A stretch of 7,769 nt of DNA, taken from the NCBI GenBank assembly GCA_013331125.1, contig DUGW01000114.1, positions 1 to 7,769 of the forward strand. The letters are read 5' to 3'. The position numbers were made by a program, and so were the translations under genes. This document shows, piece after piece, positions 1-6,021 of the stretch (position 1 is its first letter; each line of letters begins with the position of its first letter). The stretch comes from Candidatus Woesearchaeota archaeon. Its GTDB lineage: Archaea > Nanoarchaeota > Nanoarchaeia > Woesearchaeales > UBA11576. Below the pieces are notes generated by a model. It saw nothing but the letters and a program-made list of their open reading frames with translations, did not search any database and was not told the origin of the DNA.

Positions 1-737
1 GTCGTGTGCCTGCTCAGGTGGTCTATCGCATGTGCTGTGTTGGCTATCGCCTGTGCCAGGAAGAGTATCTTGTTCTTCAATTCCTCATCTATCTTTTTCA
101 TATGTATCGTCAGCTGGTCGAATGCAGGTCCGAAATCCCTGTTCTCATGGAGTGTGAAGAAGTCATCTGCTGTCCTGAGATATTCATAATGGTCGTGCAG
201 CTGCACCTTCATCTGGTACACTCTCTCGAAGTCCCATTCTATCTCTTCGACCAGTTCCTGGAAGAATGCCAGCAGCAGCCTGCTCTTCAATGGCTTGACA
301 GTCTCGAAGGCCATCTCTTCTTTCCGCATCATCGCTGCACGTTTCTGTATCTCATCTATCTCTTTGAGCACGCTCTTTGACAGGTCTCCTCTTGACATCG
401 ACTTGTGCAGGTAATCTTTCGCTTTTGTGAAATCATCTGCAGCTGTGCCTTTGCTCACCTGTTCTGCCGAATTCTTGAGCATCTGCGCAATCTTGGCCAA
501 TAATTGTGATACTTCTTTCGGGTCTGTCCCCAGCATTATGTCTTTCAGCAGTCCTGACACTCTCTCATTTTCTTTGTTGAGCCTTACGACCTGTTCATAC
601 TCATATGCCTCTATGGCTTTCTCCAGTTCCAGAAGTGTCAGTATGTATGGTTTCAGGACCTTTGGGTCATTGATATTCTTATCTTTGAGAGAATTCAGCT
701 GGCTTGATAACCTCATTGTATCCTGCAGCGCAGTCAT
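1..737 (-). CDS. Coiled-coil/helical protein of unknown function, 3' end off the window
   Basis: An open frame runs leftward from an ATG at 737 to the window edge without a stop, giving 245 complete codons; the C-terminus is missing. The start is supported by an AGGAGG ribosome binding site at 748-743 with a 5-nt spacer. I do not recognise the family. The protein is highly charged and predicted almost entirely helical, with heptad-like stretches around residues 35-65 and 120-145 and again near 205-235. There is no signal peptide or membrane segment. The N-terminal half (residues 1-100) looks like a helical bundle, and the segment around 145-190 has several aromatic residues. It diverges from the methyltransferase gene at 790 and shares its intergenic region. 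Lys codons are about evenly AAA and AAG, unlike the AAG-dominated gene at 2903. That it is a real gene is fairly sure; its function is open. Confidence 0.8.
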   Translation of the reverse strand, partial: MTALQDTMRLSSQLNSLKDKNINDPKVLKPYILTLLELEKAIEAYEYEQVVRLNKENERVSGLLKDIMLGTDPKEVSQLLAKIAQMLKNSAEQVSKGTAADDFTKAKDYLHKSMSRGDLSKSVLKEIDEIQKRAAMMRKEEMAFETVKPLKSRLLLAFFQELVEEIEWDFERVYQMKVQLHDHYEYLRTADDFFTLHENRDFGPAFDQLTIHMKKIDEELKNKILFLAQAIANTAHAIDHLSRHT

Positions 738-789
738 ACGTGCCTCCTATACCTCAATGTTTAAAAACATTTCCATCCTCCCATATGTT
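738..789. promoter_or_regulatory. Divergent promoter with shared TATA box inside a perfect dyad
   Basis: The 52 bases between the two divergent starts contain AATGTTT-AA-AAACATT (756-771), a perfect 7-bp inverted repeat around two bases. The AT core TTTAAAAA (760-767) lies about 26 nt before the ATG at 790, the normal archaeal TATA-to-start distance, so the rightward transcript is probably leaderless. Read leftward, the same core would place a start near 738. That would remove the AGGAGG site at 748-743, so the leftward start site may lie elsewhere. A dyad centred on the TATA box is a reasonable repressor site, but that is inference. Confidence 0.5.
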
Positions 790-1368
790 ATGGAAACACA
801 GACAGGACTTACAGGGCTGGATAAAGGAGCCGAAGAGCTCCATAAGGGCAGATACTATGACGCTATAGCAGAGGGTTATGACTCCTTGCACAAGGAGGAA
901 CAGATAAAGAAACTGGCCAAGATACTCTCTGATCTGCCTGCCCATCTTATACCGAAGCCCTCAGAATCACTGCTGGACGTGGGCTGCGGTTCAGGCATCT
1001 CCACCGCTCCCTGGGACTGCAGGTGCACCGGCATCGACCCGTCCATAGAACTGATAAAGATCGCCCAGAAGAACTATCCTGGCAAGGATTTCATCGTGGG
1101 GCATGCAGAGAACCTTCCTTTCAAGGAGAAGTCGTTTGATTTTGTCATATCTATCACTGCCATCCATAATTTCTCTGACATCAAGAAGGGCATCCTTGAG
1201 ATGAAGCGTGTAGGCAGGAAGGGCTTTGTCTTCACTGTCCTCCGGAAGTCCAGTAATGTGGACCTGATCCAGAAGCTTCTCATAATCAATTTCCGCGTCC
1301 ATAAGATCGTCATGGAAGACAAGGACATCATCTTCATCTGTGAGGGTCTTGTCAAAGGCAAGAGCTGA
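790..1368 (+). CDS. Small class I SAM-dependent methyltransferase (Methyltransf_11 type)
   Basis: This 192-residue protein transfers a methyl group from S-adenosylmethionine to an unidentified acceptor and is probably cytoplasmic. The Rossmann-type core is visible. Motif I is LLDVGCGSG (residues 61-69). The acidic end of strand 2 is GIDPS with Asp83, the expected ribose contact. AENLPF (106-111) is the post-II region and FDFVIS (116-121) the motif IV strand, followed by an AIHNF segment. The N-terminal helix with YYDAIAEGYD (22-31) resembles the lead-in of many archaeal methyltransferases. The C-terminal half is short, with no extra substrate domain. The frame stays open upstream as far as 427, but that stretch is antisense to the neighbouring gene. 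I chose the ATG at 790 because a TATA box sits 26 nt before it and there is no ribosome binding site, which fits a leaderless mRNA. An ATG at 757 overlaps the TATA box and is unlikely. The substrate cannot be told from sequence. Confidence 0.85.
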   Translation: METQTGLTGLDKGAEELHKGRYYDAIAEGYDSLHKEEQIKKLAKILSDLPAHLIPKPSESLLDVGCGSGISTAPWDCRCTGIDPSIELIKIAQKNYPGKDFIVGHAENLPFKEKSFDFVISITAIHNFSDIKKGILEMKRVGRKGFVFTVLRKSSNVDLIQKLLIINFRVHKIVMEDKDIIFICEGLVKGKS

Positions 1369-1435
1369 TGCCTCCTGCTCCTGCATACCTCGCCCCTGCT
1401 GTTCTGCTGCATTTGTAAACCCCACCACACAAACC

Positions 1436-1532
1436 TTTTTAAATGGATAAGGATATATCCTGGCAATCAGGGGATAATCAGGGGAGTTTGGAAATTTATT
1501 GGGCTTACTGCCAAAGTAAAACAAGCGGGGTG
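1436..1532 (+). promoter_or_regulatory. Promoter region of the DUF1189-type gene, with direct repeats and ribosome binding site
   Basis: The likely TATA box is AAATTTAT (1492-1499), about 26-30 nt before a start near 1522. GGGGTG at 1527-1532 is a ribosome binding site 5 nt before the ATG at 1538. Upstream lie two exact copies of AATCAGGGGA (1465-1474 and 1476-1485), repeated every 11 bp, and a perfect palindrome GGATATATCC (1451-1460). A second AT core, TTTTTAAA, is at 1436-1443. Repeats one helical turn apart next to the TATA box are suited to a dimeric regulator; none is identified. Confidence 0.45.
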
Positions 1533-1537
1533 TTTCC

Positions 1538-2308
1538 ATGGAAAAAAAAGGCTTTTTCAGTAATCTGGGCATGGCTTTCAATCCTTTCAAGTATGAGCGT
1601 GTCCATGAGACCCACGGGTGGTCGATATTCAGGTATTTTCTTCTTCTCGTGCTTTTCGGTTTCTTGATATGTACAGTTCTTTTCATCCCTGTATTGTACG
1701 GTGATGTATCAAGCCAGATAGGTAATTTCAAGGAGTTGAAGATTAACATCACCCAATCGATGAAGAGTCCTGTATATCTGCCTTCTGCGAATCCGCGGTG
1801 GGTGATTGATACGAGGGAGAAGCATGTGAACCCTGCAGGTGAGAACCTTCTCATGACAGAGGATGATTTCTATGTCAAGAAGCCATTCTTCCTGGGCACT
1901 GAGAAGTTCGATTCTGGTGATTTCAAGGACCTGATGGAGAACCAGGGCATGCTGATCACATTGATCCTCTTGATGCTGCCCTCAGTGATGTTGATGTTCT
2001 ACCTCTACTACCTGCTGAAGACATTGGTGGTCCTCTTCCTTGTGTCAGTGTTGGCGCTTGTCATCACGCGCATCGCGAAGTTTGACATATCTTTCAATGA
2101 CATGATGAAGGTCGCCCTGTGGGCCGTGACGCCGATGGTCATAGTCGATTTCGTCAGGTTCCCTTTCGGCCTTTTCCTGTTCTACGGCCAGTATGTGCTG
2201 TTCCTCCTGTTCTTCGTGATCGGGATCGTCAGGGCTGGTGACTTCGAGACCGACGAGGGCAGGCATGTGTCAAAGAAGGTCAAGCACAAGAAGTCAAGGT
2301 TTGACTAG
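1538..2308 (+). CDS. DUF1189-type integral membrane protein
   Basis: The protein has 256 residues and about five membrane segments: near 30-52, then a soluble loop, then near 137-157, 158-178, 190-212 and 214-232. The layout, with one N-terminal helix, an extracytoplasmic domain of about 85 residues and a C-terminal helix cluster, matches the DUF1189 family. So do the loop motif WVIDT (88-92) and the following LMTEDDFYVKK stretch (105-115). The family is common in Firmicutes and some archaea and has no assigned biochemical role. The tail (233-256) is hydrophilic and rich in Lys and Arg, so it should lie on the cytoplasmic side. The ATG at 1538 is preceded by GGGGTG at a 5-nt spacing. The gene has its own promoter and appears monocistronic, since the next gene also has a promoter. 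The family call rests on topology and motif, not on a profile search. Confidence 0.7.
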   Translation: MEKKGFFSNLGMAFNPFKYERVHETHGWSIFRYFLLLVLFGFLICTVLFIPVLYGDVSSQIGNFKELKINITQSMKSPVYLPSANPRWVIDTREKHVNPAGENLLMTEDDFYVKKPFFLGTEKFDSGDFKDLMENQGMLITLILLMLPSVMLMFYLYYLLKTLVVLFLVSVLALVITRIAKFDISFNDMMKVALWAVTPMVIVDFVRFPFGLFLFYGQYVLFLLFFVIGIVRAGDFETDEGRHVSKKVKHKKSRFD

Positions 2309-2351
2309 ACAGGATAGATCATCAGACAGATGGGTGTTTGATCAGGAAATC

Positions 2352-2390
2352 TTTTTATTTTTGATGTTCATTTGAAAGTCAAAAGAGGTG
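2352..2390 (+). promoter_or_regulatory. Probable promoter and ribosome binding site of the flavin-reductase-like gene
   Basis: A T-rich tract TTTTTATTTTT (2352-2362) follows GAAAT. It can act as a weak TATA box, with a start expected near 2383, and may also terminate the upstream transcript. GAGGTG at 2385-2390 is a ribosome binding site 5 nt before the ATG at 2396. This decides that ATG over the in-frame TTG at 2372, which lies upstream of the binding site. Confidence 0.4.
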
Positions 2391-2395
2391 TACAG

Positions 2396-2884
2396 ATGGA
2401 TTTTGTCAATCCGAGACAGACTGTTGTCGTCACGTCATCAGCAGATATTGAGCTTATGGGCAAGAAGGTGCATAAGGACAATGCTTTCACCTTGACCTGG
2501 CACTGCCCCCTCAGCCGCGACCCGTTCTTGTATGGGATCTCTGTCTCTCCTGACCGTTTCTCATGCCGGCTCATCAAGGAGTCCAAGGTCTTCGTCGTCA
2601 ATTTCATGGCACACGAGTTCAAGAATGATGTCCTTCTTGTCGGCACTGAATCTGGCATGGGCCAGGATAAGTTCAGGAAGACCAAGTTCACCAAGGAGGA
2701 GGCTGAGCATGTCCATTGCTGCAGGATCAAGGAGGCTTCTGCCTGGCTTGAATGCGAGGTCGTCGATGAGTATGAGGCTGGCGACCATGTCTTCTTTGTA
2801 GGCAGGGTCATCTACCATAAGGAGAATGATGACAAGAAGCGTCTTTTCTATCTTGGAGGTGGAAGGTTCACATCGACCATATAA
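2396..2884 (+). CDS. Flavin reductase-like (flavoredoxin-type) FMN-binding protein
   Basis: This 162-residue protein belongs to the flavin-reductase-like split-barrel family, which binds FMN and moves electrons in the cytoplasm of many anaerobes. Family features visible in order are: N-terminal PRQTVVVTS (6-14); the flavin-facing strand around FTLTWHCPLS (31-40); GISVSPDRFSCRLIKES (47-63); the conserved KVFVVNF strand (64-70); SGMGQDKF (86-93), matching the usual SG-x-x-x-DKF; KEASAWLECEV (112-122); and GDHVFFVGRV (129-138). The length is normal for the small single-domain members. The gene starts at an ATG with a good ribosome binding site. It is followed after 18 nt by the 331-residue unknown gene, so the two are probably co-transcribed. 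Whether it acts as an NAD(P)H:flavin oxidoreductase or as an electron carrier like flavoredoxin cannot be decided from sequence. Confidence 0.85.
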   Translation: MDFVNPRQTVVVTSSADIELMGKKVHKDNAFTLTWHCPLSRDPFLYGISVSPDRFSCRLIKESKVFVVNFMAHEFKNDVLLVGTESGMGQDKFRKTKFTKEEAEHVHCCRIKEASAWLECEVVDEYEAGDHVFFVGRVIYHKENDDKKRLFYLGGGRFTSTI

Positions 2885-2902
2885 GGCCGTTACCGAATCA
2901 AT

Positions 2903-3898
2903 ATGTATCATCTGATGAAGAAAGAGGAACGGGAACATTACGCGCACCTGCTTGCTCTTGAGGTGAATGGTTTCCTTAAGCGCATCTATGCGAACATGAA
3001 GAGGACTGTCCCCCTCAGACCCCCTCACATCACTGATGACATGTTCATGCTCATCCATGCCGCGGGTTTCACCAAGACCCATGAGTTCAAGCTGAATTCC
3101 AAGGAGAAGGTCGCCCAAGGCGATATCGGCAAGGTCATCTGCGTCACTTTCGGTCTCCGTGACCCTCTGTTCCGTAAACAGCGCGCTCTTTTCATAGCCT
3201 CTGAGATCTATGTATATCATGCTTTTGCCAACCATCCTGATCCTAAATATTTCTCCAAGGTCAGGTGCCAGAACCAGTATCTTGATGTAGTCAGGAAGTG
3301 GTTCCGCATGGATAATGCCCATGAGCTCAGGGACCAGGCCATGCGTTATGTCATCGAGGAGATCGGCGAGCATAATCTTGCGCATATGCAGGGCAAGGGC
3401 TGGCATGTTGGCATAACAAGACTCAAGAAGCACGACCACACGATCTCGGATCTTCTGGGCTCTTCTGAGAAGACCTTCAAGAGCATCCTGAAGAAGCAGC
3501 ACAGACTGATGGATCATTCCATGATGCTCAAGGAGGAACATCTGATCAAGAAAGAGATAGAGGATATCAGGTTCCTGATGGACTACCTTGAGGCTGTCAT
3601 TGATGAGAGCCCTGACCCTAAGCTCAGCTCCCACCTGAAGTCTTTGCAGCACTATATCGGCTCTCTTGAGAAGATACATGATAATTTCCATAAGTGGTAT
3701 GTTGAAGACAAGAAAGAGCATGATGCCCTGAGGAAGCTGCTGAAAGACAGTCCATTGAGCGCAGACAAGACCCGCTCTCTCCTCGCCGCAGAGTCCGAGG
3801 CCGAGACCATCGACCTGAACAAGGTCTACATCCTGTTCCAGCATTTCGAGAAGGAGAAGACAAGGATATCAAAAGACCTGGCTAAAGTTTCAAGATAG
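2903..3898 (+). CDS. Helical protein of unknown function, 331 residues
   Basis: I do not recognise the family. The protein is soluble, with no signal peptide or membrane helix. The N-terminal part (about 1-160) is mixed and rich in His, Tyr and Phe, with stretches such as GKVICVTFGLRDPLF (76-90) and ASEIYVYHAF (99-108). The rest (about 175-330) is strongly helical and charged with coiled-coil character and many His residues (for example 177, 179, 200, 205, 213). No recognised metal motif is formed. It follows the flavin-reductase-like gene by 18 nt in the same direction and probably shares its transcript. No clear ribosome binding site precedes the ATG at 2903; an in-frame ATG at 2915 (residue 5) is an alternative start. 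Lys is coded almost only by AAG. A 427-codon frame on the opposite strand overlaps it but is an antisense shadow. Confidence 0.75.
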   Translation: MYHLMKKEEREHYAHLLALEVNGFLKRIYANMKRTVPLRPPHITDDMFMLIHAAGFTKTHEFKLNSKEKVAQGDIGKVICVTFGLRDPLFRKQRALFIASEIYVYHAFANHPDPKYFSKVRCQNQYLDVVRKWFRMDNAHELRDQAMRYVIEEIGEHNLAHMQGKGWHVGITRLKKHDHTISDLLGSSEKTFKSILKKQHRLMDHSMMLKEEHLIKKEIEDIRFLMDYLEAVIDESPDPKLSSHLKSLQHYIGSLEKIHDNFHKWYVEDKKEHDALRKLLKDSPLSADKTRSLLAAESEAETIDLNKVYILFQHFEKEKTRISKDLAKVSR

Positions 3899-3915
3899 AT
3901 TCTAGTTCTCAAGAT

Positions 3916-4088
3916 GGAGAGACCGTCGTCGCCCTTCGTGAGCCTTCAATATCTTATCCTGTCGTGGCCGTTGCCGGGGGACGCCCCATCCGGGGAGGCA
4001 GGCCTCAACCAATGATACTGCGATAAGGCGAACCTGGCGACGAACGAAGTTTTGCGAACGTAGTGAGCAGAACGGAGTAGGTCTCTCC
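3916..4088 (+). ncRNA. Candidate structured RNA (or small inverted-repeat element) closed by a 9-bp terminal helix
   Basis: This 173-base element fills most of the 322-base gap between protein genes. Its ends pair perfectly: GGAGAGACC (3916-3924) with GGTCTCTCC (4080-4088). Nested inside are TCGTCGCC (3926-3933) with GGCGACGA (4036-4043) and CTTATC (3953-3958) with GATAAG (4022-4027). A G/C-rich core holds the hairpin CCCC-ATCC-GGGG (3984-3995). By my count it is about 59% GC, while the flanking bases are AT-rich. No open frame of note crosses it. A T5 run at 4099-4103 just downstream favours the plus strand, but the helices exist on both strands. I could not match it to SRP RNA (no GGAA/GNAR helix 8 core), RNase P RNA (no P4 core), 5S rRNA or tRNA. 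A non-autonomous mobile or repeat element remains possible. Confidence 0.45.
4029..4083 (+). repeat. Tandem GAAC-based short repeat units, 12- then 14-nt spacing
   Basis: GAAC starts at 4030, 4042, 4056 and 4070, so the spacing is 12, 14 and 14 bases. The last three units are close copies: GAACGAAG, GAACGTAG and GAACGGAG. They form the 3' side of the structured element, between its second helix and its terminal helix. They may be protein-binding sites or part of the RNA fold. Confidence 0.5.
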
Positions 4089-4096
4089 TTATGCCC

Positions 4097-4104
4097 TCTT
4101 TTTA
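4097..4104 (+). terminator. Short T-run, possible terminator of the structured RNA or the upstream transcript
   Basis: A TCTTTTTA stretch with five consecutive T lies 10 bases after the terminal helix. Archaeal RNA polymerase often ends at such T-runs. A competing hairpin, GGAGTAG (4074-4080) with CTACTCC (4106-4112), spans it. Nothing comparable lies at the other end of the element for leftward transcription. Confidence 0.35.
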
Positions 4105-4152
4105 ACTACTCCAAAATCAAAACCTTAATATAGAATGAGTGACAGGATTCTG

Positions 4153-4216
4153 TTTAAGACATGTATACAACCATATATTGATGGTCAATACATAAGAGAG
4201 GTCAGACATGAGGTGA
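4153..4216 (+). promoter_or_regulatory. Promoter and ribosome binding site of the 208-residue protein gene
   Basis: ATATAT (4173-4178) is a TATA box candidate about 26 nt before a start near 4200. It is enclosed by the inverted repeat ACCAT/ATGGT (4170-4174, 4181-4185), and an overlapping TTGA-TGG-TCAA dyad spans 4178-4188. GAGGTGA (4210-4216) is a strong ribosome binding site 4 nt before the ATG at 4221. This rules out the in-frame TTG at 4218 as the start. Confidence 0.5.
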
Positions 4217-4220
4217 TTTG

Positions 4221-4847
4221 ATGGTTGATTTTTCTAAGCTCCAGAAGATTAGTAATCTCGCTAGGGAATTGATGAAGCACGGTCAGGCAAATTCTATGGA
4301 TGAGGCCATGAGGCTCGCTTCCCAACAGGTCGAGTCCGGCAACATACCTGAATATGTCGATGCTCCTGCGCCGCCACCTTCATCTGCAGGTCCTAAGATG
4401 GCTGTTGAGCATATCGACGTCCCTGACTTGAAGATGCCGGAGGTCAAGGAAGGTGCTGATCAGGGCGATATGGTCAGGCAGCTGCAGGAGATCGTGAACA
4501 GGCAGCAGTCTACGATCGCTAAGCTTTCCACCATCATCAATGTGCATACCAATCAGCTTACTGAACTTGGTCAGGCTGGTGACAAGTTCAACAGGCTTGT
4601 CGCTGAGATTTCCGAGATAAAATCTGACCTTAAGAAGCTCAAGGAGAGTCCTGTCATGCCTTCTCCAGGCAGCAAGGGCCAGACATCTTTCAAGCCTTCA
4701 AGTCCTCAGATGCCTCAGCCTCCTGAGGGTGGCCGCGTCGAGGAGATAAAGAAATCTGCTCCGACAAGTTCAGGTCATGCCCGTTCTGGCAATTACCAGT
4801 CTGAGGATGTCTCGATAGAGAAGTTCTTCTATTATGGCGGGAGATAA
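4221..4847 (+). CDS. Archaeal coiled-coil protein of unknown function with a conserved-looking C-terminal tail
   Basis: This 208-residue soluble protein has a clear modular layout. The N-terminal helical segment (1-38) begins MVDFSKLQKISNLARELMKH and looks like a small three-helix motif. A Pro/Ala-rich linker follows (about 46-75). A coiled coil at about 83-141 carries leucine/isoleucine at heptad spacing (for example Leu88, Val92, Ile99, Leu102, Ile106, Leu113). A second Pro/Ser-rich, low-complexity linker runs from 143 to 192. The final 13 residues (196-208) are compact, ending EKFFYYGGR. The design suggests a scaffold or adaptor: two short folded ends joined by flexible linkers around an oligomerising helix. 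It has its own promoter upstream and a T-rich terminator downstream, so it is probably transcribed alone. I recall similar N-termini in DPANN archaea but cannot name a family. No enzymatic motif is present. Confidence 0.8.
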   Translation: MVDFSKLQKISNLARELMKHGQANSMDEAMRLASQQVESGNIPEYVDAPAPPPSSAGPKMAVEHIDVPDLKMPEVKEGADQGDMVRQLQEIVNRQQSTIAKLSTIINVHTNQLTELGQAGDKFNRLVAEISEIKSDLKKLKESPVMPSPGSKGQTSFKPSSPQMPQPPEGGRVEEIKKSAPTSSGHARSGNYQSEDVSIEKFFYYGGR

Positions 4848-4853
4848 GATATA

Positions 4854-4874
4854 GATTTTTTATTTTTTCTTTTC
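4854..4874 (+). terminator. T-rich terminator after the 208-residue protein gene
   Basis: The 28-base convergent gap is dominated by T-tracts of five to six residues (4856-4860, 4863-4868) and further T-runs. This suits rightward archaeal termination. It lies between the stop at 4847 and the stop of the leftward gene at 4876. It offers no T-tract for the leftward strand. Confidence 0.6.
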
Positions 4875-4875
4875 C

Positions 4876-6021
4876 TTACTTACCCGAATAGCGTTTCATA
4901 CTTTCCAAGAATTCTTCCAGTCCTGAATATCTGAACATTAGAGTACTATGCAATGCTTCTACTCGTGTCCTTCCTTTTCCATGCGCTGCCTGTGCAAACA
5001 ATGACCTGATGAAAAGCTCTGCTTCTTGTGGTCTGAACCTCATCGCCTCGCGCCTCGGTCCATTCTCGACTACGCCGAATACCAGGTCCTTGTTCTCTCC
5101 CATGAATATCTCATAGGTGACTCCCCAGTTTGTAGGGATAAAATCGCCAGACCTCACCTTAGGGTCCTCAGAATACATCGACAATGGATAATCCCACCCC
5201 AAAAAATGATTTTCTGGATCATTTCCCTGAGAGAACAAGGCTTCTGCGAAGTTTCCTCCGACACCTCCAGCAGCCTCTACCTCTGAAAGGAATTCTTTCG
5301 CTCCACCTCTTAACAGAGGCACATCAAGTTCTGCATCCCTTGCCCATTTTAGTGCTGCTACCAGAAGTGCCGGCTCAGTCGAATGATAAGCTGCGATCAT
5401 ATTGGTATCTCCTTCCCGCTCTGGGCGATAGCAGACTTCATTCCCCATAGGATCCATCATCTTATAGACAGTCACATCTTTCTCAATTATCCTCAGGTCT
5501 CCGTGCATGTCTCCAGTCACTCCTCTGATCACTGTTCTTTTTCCATTGTTAATCCATGAGTATGGTATGTCCCAATATTGCAGGCTATCACCGACGATTT
5601 CGGCACCCACTGTCCCGACGAGTTCTGACACGCTTCTGAAACCGAAAGCTGAAGGGTCAGCAAGCTCCTCTGGCTTCAGCACACCCTCTGCATACCAGCC
5701 GACCATCAGGAGCATGTCTTCAACAGATGCTTGCAGTCTTGTAGGCTCTGTCACTTCTTGATCAAAGAGTGATTGCTGCCTGACCGGTTCTTCGCAATCA
5801 TATATCCTCCAGTGTACAGGATTTACGACAGATCTTGATAACTGTTCTGCATACTGAGGACAATGCTCAAAGAAACCATCTGATATCATCCGTCCTAAGA
5901 TGTTCCTCACATCTTCAGTATCAAGAAAGCCCGGATGTTTTTCTGCACCACTAAGCCTTGCCTGCAGACCTGACTGTTCAAGTCTGGATCTTGCCTCAGG
6001 AAATAATACGTAATGTGTCAT
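4876..6021 (-). CDS. Orphan protein of unknown function, 381 residues
   Basis: I do not recognise this protein. It is soluble, mildly acidic and without signal peptide, membrane segments or long coiled coils, and it looks like a globular mixed alpha/beta protein. Visible landmarks are a helical N-terminus (1-70), an acidic stretch with DQEVTEPTR (87-95), and a probable beta-rich segment (about 145-205) with GVTGDMHGDLRIIEKDVTVY. Next comes a helical stretch with ALKWARDAELDVPLLRGGAKE, and then a Gly-rich GGVGGNFAEAL segment. The last strands contain YEIFMGENKDLVFGVVENG and a helical end. No catalytic or nucleotide-binding signature stands out. The ATG at 6021 has no ribosome binding site but a TATA box (ATATAAAG, 6050-6043) 26 nt upstream, so the mRNA is probably leaderless. 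It appears to be transcribed alone: it has its own promoter, faces the convergent gene at 4847, and lies 123 bases downstream of the redox cluster. Confidence 0.75.
   Translation of the reverse strand: MTHYVLFPEARSRLEQSGLQARLSGAEKHPGFLDTEDVRNILGRMISDGFFEHCPQYAEQLSRSVVNPVHWRIYDCEEPVRQQSLFDQEVTEPTRLQASVEDMLLMVGWYAEGVLKPEELADPSAFGFRSVSELVGTVGAEIVGDSLQYWDIPYSWINNGKRTVIRGVTGDMHGDLRIIEKDVTVYKMMDPMGNEVCYRPEREGDTNMIAAYHSTEPALLVAALKWARDAELDVPLLRGGAKEFLSEVEAAGGVGGNFAEALFSQGNDPENHFLGWDYPLSMYSEDPKVRSGDFIPTNWGVTYEIFMGENKDLVFGVVENGPRREAMRFRPQEAELFIRSLFAQAAHGKGRTRVEALHSTLMFRYSGLEEFLESMKRYSGK

Noticed and set aside
6..380. Plus-strand open frames over the first 400 bases.
   Set aside because: They are antisense to the longer leftward frame, which has a ribosome binding site and a helical, charged product typical of a real protein.
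427..789. N-terminal extension of the methyltransferase up to 427.
   Set aside because: The extra 121 codons are Ser/Leu/Cys-rich antisense of the leftward gene, and the TATA box at 760-767 would lie inside the coding part.
991..1854. A 287-codon minus-strand frame spanning the methyltransferase end, the promoter region and the DUF1189-type gene start.
   Set aside because: It crosses two well-supported genes and an obvious promoter region and encodes nothing recognisable.
2561..3844. A 427-codon open frame on the minus strand across the 331-residue gene.
   Set aside because: It lies antisense to two genes with sensible proteins. It has a composition typical of reverse-frame reading (long Leu/Val/Asp runs without domains) and has no promoter or ribosome binding site. 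The avoidance of TTA, CTA and TCA codons in the sense genes explains its length.
4029..4083. A short CRISPR array.
   Set aside because: The units are 14 bases long and diverged, with no unique spacers between identical repeats and no cas genes in the window.
3916..4088. Identity as SRP RNA, RNase P RNA, 5S rRNA or an intron-containing tRNA.
   Set aside because: On neither strand could I find the SRP helix 8 tetraloop and GGAA core, the RNase P P4 signature, the 5S loop sequences, or a T-loop with a matching acceptor stem.
4208..4216. A three-codon start-stop unit (ATG AGG TGA) overlapping the ribosome binding site of the 208-residue gene.
   Set aside because: It probably arises by chance from the GAGGTGA site. 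There is no ribosome binding site for it and nothing suggests it is translated.
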